Shown here: in pieces, positions 23,139 through 36,346 of the stretch | Layout of the letters: each line of letters starts with the position of its first letter | How positions within the stretch are numbered: the stretch's first letter is position 1 | Origin: Trichuris trichiura | Taxonomy: Eukaryota > Nematoda > Enoplea > Trichinellida > Trichuridae | Assembly (NCBI GenBank): GCA_037903355.1 | Contig: JBAJFE010000021.1 | Coordinates: 1-64,000, forward strand | Length of the DNA stretch: 64,000 nucleotides | Reading direction: 5' to 3' | Made by a program: the position numbers and the translations under genes | The notes under the pieces: generated by a model | Database searches by the model: none | What the model was told of the DNA's origin: nothing | What the model saw: the letters and a program-made list of their open reading frames with translations, nothing else

Positions 23139-24996
23139 AAAGCGTGCAGCTGAAAATGGCTGACGAAGAACCTCATAGCAATACCGATTGTTCTATCGTT
23201 AAAAAGTTTACTGCAACTCTATTGCAAAGAAGTAAAGTGTTAACAAAGGCATTTTCAAAGCGACTTCAATTATACCGCGCTCACGTATGGCAAGCTCAAC
23301 ATGACCGAACAGCTTTATTGCGAAAAAGTGCTCATTTTACTATGTATTGGTAACCGAGCAGCACTGAAATTGTAACACTGATTGTCATTTCCGATTTTGG
23401 TTGAACAGGCTTTGAAACACTCAATGGTTGACTAACTTGTCGGCAACAAAACTTAATCAATTATGGGGAATTTCTCCACAAACATGCTGCGTTTATATTT
23501 TACATGTTTGCAGTTATAACATCTGCCACAAATCTATGTTATGAATAAAAGACATAGCGTGAACTATGACGCGCAAAACATGTTGTACTTTCATGTCTGA
23601 TTCTTAACGCGGCTGCTCAGACGAACTCAAAATCCTCACACGTTTAAAATTGCCCATTTGCAACACATCGTTAGTAGCCCAAAGAGACTCTTACCTACAA
23701 GAAACAAACTTAAACAGATGAGCCAACAAAACATAGGCAACGAATGAGCAAACAATTCAAACAATGATGGTATAGAAGTGGTCTTATACATACAGCCGAC
23801 TAAATTCTAGCGGGAACGTACATTTTCATAACGACTCGATGTAGACCACTTTACATCGGCAATAAATGAAACTCTGCTAACAATAAGACGCGAATTACAA
23901 GATGGGACATCAAGGATAGTATTGAAAAATTGCCTCTACCATCTCGCAAAGAACATTGACATGGGCAAAGCTATTTTTAGAAGTGTCAATCGTTAGGATT
24001 GTTTAAAGAAGAAAAATCGAGCGATATCTGTGACAACGACGCGAAAATATGTTACATCGTTATCGAGCAGCAGCGAAAGTAAGCTCAGCACCCTCACCAC
24101 GATTCGACGCACTGTTTCTACGATGATCAACAAAAAAACTAAACTGCCACAAACAATTAAGGACGACAAAACCTTTCACCGTTTCAAACAAGGAAACTCA
24201 TCTTGTTTCGTTGAGCAGAGCAAAACGAGCGTTAAAAATAGTATCAATCATGTCAACAGTAAATACCAGTTCAAGGGGAGGAGTTTTAAGTTTTTTCTAT
24301 GATAAACGTCCAAACAAGCCTGAATAATTAATTACAATCGGTTATACTTCTGACATCAACATTCTATGTTTGGACGAAAAATCAATCAATTAATGAAGCT
24401 AATGCTTTTATCAGCGAACGAACAAAAAGCCGCAAATCTTTTCAAAAAAATGCCAAAGCGATTATCTATTATAGATAAGCCTGTGTAAAGCGCAAGCTTT
24501 GTAAAATGATTCCTTTGAACTTCATCGCGAAATCACCGTAAAAACCATAAGAAGCTTCCGCGTCAATATATCAACTACAAATACTGCCACTTTACCAATA
24601 ATAAAAGATGAAGAGGCTTCCGACAGTACTTGGATACTCAGGCAAACTTATAAATATAGATTAACTTTTCAAACTGAATGGCTAAATGACGACAACACAG
24701 AGTCATTGGAAACCGCATAGCAGAGGTCAGCGCACCAGCGTTGATAGGCCAAACGGAGGAGGTCAGGTCAAGCGTGCACAATGAGGAAACGCAATGGTCA
24801 ATGTTCATTGCTTGTCACACGTTCGTTGCTCAGTGCTGACCATGAAAACAACTATCACTTTCCAAGATGCCTATTAAACTGCAGAAGGCAAATCGCTTTG
24901 AAAATCACTAGATGCCTAAGAACCCAACCTCGACCAGGTAAGAAGTTCTCCTAAGGAAAGATATGGTACATTCCGTCTGGTTGACTAGCACATGTT
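23139..24996. other. Intergenic, no gene recognised
   Basis: A 90-codon Ser/Thr/Lys-rich frame at 24030-24302 starts with GTG and shows no domain. A spliced 5' leader for the aminotransferase is possible (ATG-containing segment near 24912 followed by GTAAGA), but it does not join in frame. Confidence 0.4.
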
Positions 24997-27203
<2,207 letters not shown>

Positions 27204-27289
27204 ACCCTTTCTACAGTACAGCTAAATACAGTTTCGTCCGTTAGAGTATCAACACTCGTTTATGCCATAATCGAACTGTTTTTTATGCC

Positions 27290-27295
27290 AATAAA
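27290..27295 (+). terminator. Polyadenylation signal, aminotransferase gene
   Basis: AATAAA 87 nt after the AGXT stop and only 36 nt from the Sec15 stop on the other strand. The two mRNAs therefore probably overlap at their 3' ends. Confidence 0.5.
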
Positions 27296-27331
27296 TTACC
27301 GACAGATAAATCTTGTCAACAAGAACGAATA

Positions 27332-30053
27332 TTAGCTCAAGTAGTTCTTCAACTGCTTCAAAACAGTTTCCAGGAAGCGACGGCGATCTTGATTTTTTCC
27401 TTTCCCAAAACTGCTGCTACCACGACGTCGCTCGTATTCGTAAATTTTTTCAAGGACACAAATGGCAGTTGACGGATGAACGCGAACATATCGGCCGGTA
27501 GGTCGCCCAAAGTCTGCTAAATAAGTTGACCAATCATCGGCCATGACCAAGTCGAGCACTTGTCGAATATCGGCAAAGGTGAGCGGTAAAGTGCCGTCTT
27601 TGACACCAGCTATTAAGCATCTGGAAACGAACTGCTCAAATTGCATCAAGTCCAAATTAAACTGCTCCAAAGCTCCAGGACTTATCAGCTTCACTTCCGG
27701 ATCAACAAGCAGATCGATTAGACGATTGCATATATATTTGCATGCTTGTACACCAATATGTCGAGCCAACTGCATAGGAAGGCCAGCGAATGAAAGGAAC
27801 GTGGCCGTAAGAAAGTTGATTGTATCTGTTACGTATTCACTGGGGCGCCCATCGCAAGATGCCAGTTCCCACTTATACTGAGCCACACCAATTACTTCGT
27901 CGATCTTTTGTCGCATTGCTTCATCTATCTTTTGCTCCACTTCGCTACGAGCGTCCTACCCCGAATTGAAGAAGCGCTGTAAAGGGAAAAAACTTTACTT
28001 ATTCTTACCTTGAAAACGTCCTCTTTAAGTTTTATCAAATGCTGCTGACCACCGCCAGACTGCACCACATAAGCTATGTATCGCTGCAAAGATTCGCAAC
28101 TTTTCTCCAAATAACCCACATTGACGGTGATTTGCAGTAGGTGAGCCAACGATGTCTGCTTTACTTCGTCCATTACGTAAATTTTCAAATGCCCATTGAA
28201 ACGCTGCAAGAGCAAATTCACGCTGTTGCGAATGGTTTCCTGCACTTCCGTATGGCTCATTTCCAAATTTTCAACGAAAAGCAGACACGCGTGTACAAAA
28301 CGCTTCGTCTCCTCGTAGACGGCAGGAACAAATTCGGAAAAGGGCAATTGAAAGGGCGGTTCAGTTTTATCCGCCAACTCGTCGTCGAGAACCTTTCGCG
28401 CCAATGGGAACCGCTCGATCAGAGCGCGAAGTTCCTCAGCGTTATTGACCATAAGACAAGCGTGATTTTCCGTTCGAAGAAGGCTGTCGAAGCGGGAACA
28501 CGACTTCGCCATCAAAATTTCGTTATACTGGTCGCGAAAGTTTTGCAGCACCCTGTACAAAGCGGTCACTTGAAATCCGTAACCCTTCATAGTTTGGGCG
28601 AATAGCAGAATCAAACTTTTCACCGGCAGCATCGGGTTGTCGTCCGTACATTGGCCAAAGTGGTCGTTGAGAATTCGCTCCACGTGACCGACCGCAATTT
28701 CCCACAGTTCGTCTCGATAACTACGAGTTACCAAATCGGAAGCTGTCTGCATCACGTGATCTTCGATGACAAAGAAACCTAAGAAAGAAACAGTACACGC
28801 GTTTAAATATCAATGATCTGCAGGTAACGTCAGTCTGTATAAAATTAAATTTCTTAAAAAAATGCATACCCTAATTGAAAAACTACAGCTTTACTTTGAA
28901 AGGCCAAATAAAGCTTACTACTAACTAAATCCTGAAATAATAAACATCATAACTTCTGGAATGCTGCGACTTTGAAAAGTGGCAAAGAAAGCTATGTCGG
29001 CTGACAAGCGCTTATGCAGTGTAAAGGAAATGCGTCAAACTTACCAATAACTTCTAAAAAGTAGTTAAGCAGCGACTGAAATGATCCGAAAATTTTTTGC
29101 GGAGCACGCAAGGAAAAGGCGACCTGTTCACGTCGTTGCTTCCTGTAATAGGCTTCGAAACTGTCACGAGCACCGAGTACGGAAAATATATGACAACAAC
29201 GGTAGACGGGCGAAAAATCTATCATGTCTTGAGCGCTGAAGTCAACTTCCTCAGTATTTGCGGAAACTTCAATTCTCGAGTCCGTTCTACATAGGGCAAG
29301 CAATTCTTCATTTGTAGCAACAAGACAGCCGCTTTGGCTTAGCTGTTCCGCCGTCTGTCGAAGTGCCACTCGGCCAATTTTTTTAGAAACAGCGCGAATA
29401 TTCTCCAAAAAATCAGTAAGCTCATTGAAAGACGCGTCTTTGATTTTTTCTCGAATACCGCGTATGCTACCTTCCATTGCTTCGCCGAAACGGTATCGAC
29501 TGACCCGAGGTAAGTAAGTGTGCTCCAGTTGCTCAAGCGTACGCAATGCTGGATAATATTTTTTCGCTTGCAAAAGTTCGTTCAAGCGGGCAAACTTTTC
29601 CAACACCGGCAGACACATTGAAACGCTATCCATTGCGGCAGAGATGTTACGCTGCAGTTTGCGCTGTTTCGCTATTTCAGCGGAAACGGAAAGCAAAGGA
29701 GCACTGCATTCTTGTAGGTAATGATCAGCATCCGCCACTTCGCTTTTCAAGTCAGCGCATTCCTTCCGCAGAGCAACCAAGTCTTGAACGGCATGAACGA
29801 AATCGGGATAGTGAAAGTTGCAAAGCTTTTCTATTTCACGGTCATACTGACGTATACGTTTTTCCAGAGCCTTCATAAAAGATTGAACGTCCCCTTTTTC
29901 GTACAAAGCGCGAAGCACAAAATCTACGCCTGTCACATCCGAAGTCTCCAATTCGCTTAACGTATGCATATGCTCAACGCCAATGCTGGACGACTTCAGC
30001 GAACTGGAGCCATTGTCGCTCGATTGCTCTGCCTTTGAGCCTGACTTCGACAT
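27332..30053 (-). CDS. EXOC6: Exocyst complex subunit Sec15 (EXOC6)
   Basis: Three exons (30053-29045, 28778-28009, 27955-27332) join in frame to a protein of 800 residues, the usual Sec15 length. Sec15 is the exocyst subunit that binds Rab11/Sec4-type GTPases and tethers secretory vesicles to the plasma membrane. The N-terminal part is coiled-coil (EKRIRQYDREIEKLCNFHYP, VALRKECADLKSEVADADHY). The middle holds QTASDLVTRSYRDELWEIAV and the C-terminal helical bundle includes VEQKIDEAMRQKIDEVIG and FNLDLMQFEQFVS. Introns are 266 and 53 bp. The second intron ends at GGGGTAG; frame and family alignment (VFK then DARSEVEQ) fix it. The start has an acidic and Ser-rich leader (MSKSGSKAEQSSDNGSSSL). 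Confidence 0.92.
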
Positions 30054-32289
30054 TCTAACCTTACTCGCGTATTTTAAACTAAAAGCAGCTACACCCGTAA
30101 TGGACGCTTTGCAAAACGAGCAAAATTCAACCGCTAAGTACTTACTTTCTGGAAAAGCAGATTCAAAAAAGCGACATGATTTTCCTCTTTTACACTAGGC
30201 GTCAGTGCCACAGTTAAAACGAACTATTCCTTTAAGAAAATAGTAGAAGTCAGATTTCGCCGTATGGACAAAAGATGAAAGTCAGGTACAACTATTCAAT
30301 CATGAAAGTTAGTTGCGAAGTATTACCAATAGTAAAATTCACCAATTGGACTCAAAACCCCCATTGTAATGAAATACCACTAAAACTTTTTAAATTACCA
30401 CTAAAAAAATTACTTTTTAAATTTTGTCTCGCTTAAAGAAGTAATGCCAGGACCAACTGTGGGGTTTCTTAACTCTTGCAGTGAATGGCTTCAGCTTCAT
30501 TGATGTCTTGATGGCTTTAGCTTCATTGTCGTAAGGGTAAACCAACATCAAAAAAAAACTTACTTCGCCCCGATTGCGTAATAGCCAGAACGAACCCTGT
30601 TCCACCCTCAGCATACCATCAACGGGTGTGAAAACTTTGCGCAGTGACTAGTGACAGAATTTGTCGCTGAAATTAAACAGTTTGTCACACAGATTTTAGT
30701 ATTATGCCATTTTGTACAGACTGGAAGTGACCTATATTCTATCCTCCACTTCAGTTGGACGAATAGTCACTGGTCATCTTAAAAATAAAATTATAAATAT
30801 CTCAGCGCAATAAACAACATATTTCTAGCAATAAAGTACATAATAAATGCAAATGTGTGAAATAATGAAATTACGGTATTCTTTACAGATAAGTAGGCGC
30901 AAACAGCATCTTATAACATTTTCGCTTTTGAAAGTTGATAGTCCCCAACCGTAAAAAATGTTTGAATGCAGTAGAGCACTGCGTAGAGTGATGACCACTG
31001 ACATATCTTTTAGGCTAACGAATTTTCGGGTATTATCTCCCAGACGCCGCACTGTCATACTGTAAGTTTGCTGGCTATCCTGTCCTGTCTTTATTTAAAC
31101 GTAAGCCTAAACATAAGGCTTTTGTCTTGGCTTAGATTTTGGTAAGGGCAAAAAAAAGTGATTGGCACGTTTTGCAGTAAAGGCCATGCTTGCAAGTACC
31201 TGCATTTCTCATACGGTAGGGTGACTAAGAGACGAGATTTGAATTTTCAGCTGAAGTCAGAAGAGGTAAACTGGATTTCTCTTTGCATTACCTATAACTT
31301 GCACTTGATTTTAAGCCCATACAATGGCAAATCAATTTTAAAAAGTTTTATATCGCTTAAAGCTGTCTTTTACGAAATGCTATTGACCAAAGCTTTCAAC
31401 CTAAACTCAACCCGCGCAACAACTTTGTTTTTCAAGGTAAGTTGGTACGGCTTTACCATTTCAGCTACTTATCTTCAAGCATTTAATAGATTTTTCATGT
31501 CTACAGGCTTAAATATCCAAACGCTCTGTGATTATCGCACGGTGCTTTCTATTTGGTTAACTTCTGCGTCGATTCGAATTTCAGAAACTGTTACTGCCAT
31601 TGCGACTGTTGTCTTTTTTATTTCGACATGTGCACTTCTTTAACAGCCCTGCAAAACCTAGTCATACTTTGTGGAGAGCTGTTTTGTTCATTTATTTTCA
31701 AATTACAGAGCTTTCGGAACAGGACGCTCGAGACGGAGCCAAACTTTTCCCGAAAACTCTGTCATTTGAAAATAAGCGAATTAGCACTATCTGTAAGCAA
31801 ATAACGACTTACTATGATCTTGAAAATTGGATGCTTCTATGACTTATGATCAACCTTTGTAAAGATAAATTTGATTTCTGGATGACTAACAAAAACATTC
31901 AGACGACCACCTGACCTTATCATTGCAAGGATCGCCGCAGTTAAAATTTAGGTAAACGCCCTTGATGCTGTGTCACTGGTTGCGTTGAAAAACAAGAGTC
32001 AGCGTAAATCGAAAACATTGTTAAAACCTTACTTCGGGGATTCCTGTACAAATCTTTGAAGCTGCGCAAAAGATTCAACATTAACACGTTTGCCAACTAT
32101 CGTTACAACTGACACTTAAAGAATGAGCAACAACAACAGTAACGCGTTCAATTGCATGTATTCATCACAGCAGGCTGTCTTCCCCGAGCGAACAGTAGGC
32201 AATCGTTGGAGACCATCCTTCTTAAATTCTGTTACCCTGCAAAAATAATTCAACCTTCTTTTATCGATCGATAAAAAGTGCGAAACTTT
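30054..32289. other. Intergenic with one weak coding candidate
   Basis: On the + strand, 31158-31236 encodes FCSKGHACKYLH, which has the Cys-x5-Cys-x3-His half of a CCCH zinc finger, but the first cysteine is missing and no clean exon chain could be built. Downstream frames to about 31840 have possible splice sites (GTAAGT at 31437) and hydrophobic translations of uncertain meaning. No gene is called. Confidence 0.3.
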
Positions 32290-33381
32290 CTATAGCAGAT
32301 TGTAAAAGTAGTCAAGACCTTGGCCAATCTCCCAAATGGCCAAACCTACACCGAGTTCCTTGGCTAACTCTACTTTGCTACCGATAGCTTCCAAACTTGG
32401 ATAATTGGTCACAGCCTTTTTACCAATGTAGGTGAAATGCTCAGCTGCTTTTGAATCCCATTGAATGGTCGGCTCCTCTTTGCGTAACAGCTCCAAATAA
32501 GACGAGCCAATGATGGCCTCTGCGGACAGCTTGTCAGTGTCGTAGAGATACCCGTAGAAATTTACGCCCATAAGCACTTTTTCCGAAGAGGATTGTGATG
32601 CTTTTGCTAATTCAGTCACGCATCGACGTACCCACGGCAACGGCGCAACTGGCGGACCCAAAACTGCCCCATTTCGGCCATTGTAATCGTACGTCATAAC
32701 GATGATAAAATTGACAAACGGTTCTACCCATCTAAAGTCCGTTGGGTTGAATAGCGATTGTTGATCACTATCCGCATTGCAAGGGGGCACCACAAGACTA
32801 ATGCTTTTCCCGACAGCTTTTAGATGCTCGGCCAAATTGATCACCGTCTGCAGCAATCCCACTTTGCCCATTTTTTGCTGCTTCATTATCGGCTGCGTTT
32901 GAACGTACACTTCAAAGACGACGCCGTCAAAGTTGTTCCGTTGAACAAATTCGGTCAACATGCGAAAGCACTTATTTTGCACCTTTTCGTTGGACACAAA
33001 GTTGACTGCGGACTCCAGGTCCCTATATTCGACCAAAAAGCGAGGTACAATGGAAATGTTTGGATTCGTTGCTCGAACGTCGGAAAGCCAACCTCGGTCA
33101 ATGTCATGCTGCCCATCTATTTGGCAATCAACATCAGCCGGAACAAGACGAAACCATACGGGCGAAACGTGGCTAAATTTTGAACCATACAACTTTGCCA
33201 CGTCGTAACCGCGCCCATTCCAAGGTGTAACGAAGGCCAAAGTTGGATTTGGGAACAGCTTCTCTCCAGGCGACTTTACCTTGTCGTGATTTTCCAATAT
33301 GCTTCGATAGGATGTGTCCCCTTGGAGCCTATCGAGCTCCAAGAGTACGCAAAGAACAGCAAACAGGGCGCGTTCGATCAT
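32290..33381 (-). CDS. CHID1: Chitinase domain-containing protein 1 (SI-CLP) orthologue
   Basis: Single-exon gene for a 363-residue glycoside hydrolase 18-fold lectin. An N-terminal signal peptide (MIERALFAVLCVLLELDRLQ) sends it to the secretory or lysosomal route, as for the human protein. Family marks: FVTPWNGRGYDVAKLYGSKF, SPVWFRLVP, HDIDRGWLSDVR, FIIVMTYDYNGRNG, GVNFYGYLYD and the C-terminal ELGVGLAIWEIGQGLDYFYN. The strand-4 region reads NFDGVVFEVY, as in CHID1 proteins, and does not match the DxxDxDxE chitinase motif, so carbohydrate binding is likelier than hydrolysis. RYBP lies 267 bp upstream on the same strand. The lack of introns is unusual next to its neighbours. Confidence 0.94.
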   Translation of the reverse strand: MIERALFAVLCVLLELDRLQGDTSYRSILENHDKVKSPGEKLFPNPTLAFVTPWNGRGYDVAKLYGSKFSHVSPVWFRLVPADVDCQIDGQHDIDRGWLSDVRATNPNISIVPRFLVEYRDLESAVNFVSNEKVQNKCFRMLTEFVQRNNFDGVVFEVYVQTQPIMKQQKMGKVGLLQTVINLAEHLKAVGKSISLVVPPCNADSDQQSLFNPTDFRWVEPFVNFIIVMTYDYNGRNGAVLGPPVAPLPWVRRCVTELAKASQSSSEKVLMGVNFYGYLYDTDKLSAEAIIGSSYLELLRKEEPTIQWDSKAAEHFTYIGKKAVTNYPSLEAIGSKVELAKELGVGLAIWEIGQGLDYFYNLL

Positions 33382-33648
33382 GTCTGCAAAAAGGAAAACA
33401 TTCTGTTCGTATCCTGTGCACTACTCGAATTGAATTTTTGAAAAATGCACCGATGAGCGGCCTTGGTCGGATAAGGCGCCCACAAACAGCGGCCAACAAT
33501 AACGCATTTATTCCCGTAATGGCTAGCAGCCGATGGGAGGAAGAACTGTGTTGTACAATGGTGAAACGAATGTGTGTGCGCACATCTTTACGGCAATAAC
33601 GAAGGTCCTTCATTGAACCGCTGGGCATTGTGGCCGCGGGAAGACAGT

Positions 33649-34404
33649 TCACAAATTGGACGACGAAGCACTTGCTGTACCACCCAAGTTAGAATCGGAA
33701 TCGTCGCTTTCCACCTTAATGACCCGTTGTCGTTTTACCTTTTTCCGTTTCAATGGCGAACCAACAGGAGTCAAGCTATAGTCCGTTATAATAACCGTTA
33801 CGTCATCAGCCGTTACGGCTAACGTTCGGGCACTGTTTACATCCAACGTCAGTAATTGATGATCAACTACAAACTGTTTGGATTCAGCGGAAGTTGGCTC
33901 CAAAGAAACGGTATTGGACGCATTTCGACTTGTGCTTGGAGAGGTTGGCTGAGGTGTGGATGCCTGAGTGCTGCTAGGCGCTGGCGACGATACTCCGGGA
34001 CTATCGGCACTCGACCACGCACCGCCATTATTTACTGACGATGAAGGACTTTGCTGGCCAGCTCCTTTCGACCGGATCAAAGAGCAAGCTGACTTTTCAC
34101 GGCCGGAACGCTCTTTCGACGACACAGGATCAACGGTGGTGGATAGAATGGCCGCCTGTTGTTGTACTATTTTTTGCACCGTCTGCTGCAGTTCGACTAC
34201 GGTTGAATTGAGCTTCGGCTTTCTGGTAGAAGTCCCCTTGCGAGTATCGCACATTTCGCAGTGAAAAGTATCCGCTGTGTTTCGATAAGTACAAACGGAG
34301 CACTCCCAACTTCCAGGATCGTTCAGCTCTTCTTCCTCTTCGTCATTGAACATTCGCTGCAACCGCCTTGAGCTACGTTTCGAACCTCCGCTGCAAGATG
34401 ACAT
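33649..34404 (-). CDS. RYBP: RYBP/YAF2 Polycomb-associated zinc-finger protein
   Basis: 251 residues. The N-terminus carries a RanBP2-type zinc finger (about residues 31-60: SWECSVCTYRN, FHCEMCDTRKGTSTRKP) that binds ubiquitylated histone H2A in RYBP/YAF2. The C-terminal ARTLAVTADDVTVIITDY (about 192-209) is the segment that contacts RING1/RNF2 in variant PRC1. A Ser/Pro/Thr-rich linker lies between, and a basic KRKKVKRQR stretch plus acidic tail follow. The ATG at 34404 is preceded by a polypyrimidine tract and TTGCAG at -7, so a 5' UTR intron or a trans-splice acceptor ends there; the longer open frame upstream would be intronic. Confidence 0.92.
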   Translation of the reverse strand: MSSCSGGSKRSSRRLQRMFNDEEEEELNDPGSWECSVCTYRNTADTFHCEMCDTRKGTSTRKPKLNSTVVELQQTVQKIVQQQAAILSTTVDPVSSKERSGREKSACSLIRSKGAGQQSPSSSVNNGGAWSSADSPGVSSPAPSSTQASTPQPTSPSTSRNASNTVSLEPTSAESKQFVVDHQLLTLDVNSARTLAVTADDVTVIITDYSLTPVGSPLKRKKVKRQRVIKVESDDSDSNLGGTASASSSNL

Positions 34405-35061
34405 TTTTTCCCTGCAAAAAAAAACAAGAACAACCGTAGAATTCGAGCTTTTCGAAAAGAAAAATGCTAACCTTGAGGGCAAAGTCAAACAAGCATTGGC
34501 TTGATCGGTAAGCTCTCAAGCGCGAACAAGGCAAGTGAACGACTTTGTAAGGTCATAAGAACCTCTGACGGCTGCCTATCCAAATTGCCGCAAGCTATTC
34601 CGGATGGAATAGGTGAACCGCCTTCGTGCTCCGCCCAGCGTGTTGAAGCTGCAAAGCTACGGCATTCAAAAACTGGCTGCTCAAACGTTCGCGATAAACA
34701 ACGAATTTACAAAACAAAAAACACAAGTCAACGCGTAATTAACGGCTAACAACGAATCATTCTCTACCTTGCGACAGTACAACTCTAAGCGGTAGAAAAG
34801 AAGCGTGCTTCACTAGTTTAAAAATTACTTACTTAAATAAACTAAACTAATCGCAAAATCGAAACTGCCGAAACATTTTCCGAAGAAAAACACTTAGACA
34901 TTTTGGGTTGCATAGAATAGAGGACGAAAAATAACTCGCCAAAAATCTTACAGTATACCTAATTAAAAACACACAGGTTCCAATTGGTTTGCTTTATTTT
35001 CTGATAACGGCAATTAAAAGAGCGCTAAAGAAAGCTTAGAAAGCTGTATAGCTTTGCCAAA
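34405..35061. other. Intergenic, upstream of RYBP
   Basis: Probable 5' intron and promoter of RYBP. The open frame at 34501-34749 (+) has no ATG or domain and is not called. Confidence 0.4.
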
Positions 35062-35690
35062 CTATTTTTTTTCGGTGACATTTAAAGCGTAAACGCTAGA
35101 AACAAACACGTCGAATGCTTGACTGGACTGTACAAAAGTTGGTAAAAAATTTTTGCTCACGTTGGATAGCAGTTCCGTCTTGCCAAAAAGGCCCACTAAC
35201 AATTGCAACAAACTCAAGCTGCTAGCGTTCGCAAGACGAATTGCTTCTATTAAAAAAAAGTATTTCGATTTTCGTATCTTAAGGAAACTGCGGTAATGAA
35301 AGCAATGGGTATTCTCGGAAGATCGTTTCGACAAAATTGCACTTACTTTTTTGATTCGCAGGGAGAGAAAGCCGCTCGTCTGCACTTTGACCTTAAGGAT
35401 AATTGACGTATCGTAGAAATGAGGTTCCAATTTTTTTGACGGTGAAATATCACTCACGAATAGGCATAAACAGTTGAAAACAAGGCGAACTTAGTGTTAC
35501 GCAACTCTAATGCACTTGCGTCATCAGTGCAAAAGATATTCTTTCAAAGCAAGCGCGAGTAACTGATAGAACCAATAAAAGCGTCAAAACTGTCTCTTCT
35601 GACTTTAAACGGGCGACCAGTATGGAGCAAGCGTTGTGAAAGCTTGAAACAAGCTTAAGAGCCCTTTAGTTGCAACCATTACGATGAACG
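35062..35690 (-). CDS. Unidentified gene, 3' exons only
   Basis: The last exon (about 35283-35062) is joined in frame by a GTAAGT donor and CTTAAG acceptor to an upstream exon with LEPHFYDTSIILKVKVQTSG and LSLRIKK. The tail reads GKTELLSNVSKNFLPTFVQ and ends SSVYALNVTEKK. A further upstream frame (LVSSFHNACSILVARLKSEE) looks coding but cannot be joined in frame with canonical sites. No family was recognised. The start is not defined, so the upper boundary is approximate. Confidence 0.35.
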
Positions 35691-35758
35691 GCCACAGGAT
35701 AACATTACGCAATAGCTAAAATTCTAGGCTTTGTGCTATGAATTTTTGAAAACTTCAG

Positions 35759-36346
35759 ATGGATCTTAATCAAACAGAGATAGTAAAAATTTGTTCTTCA
35801 CATAAGTTTCGTTACATAATTCAAGAATTCGAAAATTTCTTACTATCTTTGCGCGAATGCAGGTACATTAACTGTATGACAGGCTGTCAGCTCTTCAAGC
35901 AACTGTTCAGAAATGTGCTTTGCACTGCGCTGTGTGCTAACCATTGTAGCTGCCTCTGGTTGAGGTGATAAACTCAAAGACCGTCGTATTCTAAAGGCCA
36001 ATAGAGTGACCGTACGTAGTAAAGATGCGCAGGCTACCTCGTTGCCGCCTACTGTTATAATCTCTTTTCTTTTTCCTGGTCATTTTTCTTCATCTTTTGT
36101 TCACGCTGTACTTAATTTGAAATGTTATTCTTCTTTTGAGCCTAAAACCCAGACGGGTAATACTTGCCCATTCTTAGGTCACCCAGGTATGATGGTTCAT
36201 TGCTTCTGTATCTGGAGGATAAGTGGATGAAGCTCCTGTTATCTACGTTAAGCAAACTAAAAATGAGCTCTGATGAACGAAAGCAGTCTGTCACCAGCAG
36301 GAACAAACAGAAAAGCTTCTCTTCCGAGCACATCCGAGTAAGCTGA
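35759..36346 (+). CDS. Unidentified small multi-exon gene
   Basis: An ATG directly after TTCAG opens MDLNQTEIVKICSSHKFRYI and a helix-rich exon ending with a GTACAT donor near 35862. A C-terminal segment at about 36180-36346 (LEDKWMKLLLSTLSKLKMSS, DERKQSVTSRNKQKSF, stop TGA) looks coding. The middle exons are not resolved. Its start lies about 70-100 bp from the minus-strand candidate, so the two may share a promoter. No family recognised. Confidence 0.35.

Noticed and set aside
24030..24302. 90-codon Ser/Thr/Lys-rich frame
   Set aside because: GTG start, low complexity, no domain or splice context.
28141..28605. 154-codon + strand frame opposite Sec15
   Set aside because: It lies wholly antisense to a conserved Sec15 exon and shows no domain.
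31158..31643. Possible CCCH zinc-finger gene
   Set aside because: Only CSKGHACKYLH is present, the first Cys ligand is missing, and no exon chain keeps frame.
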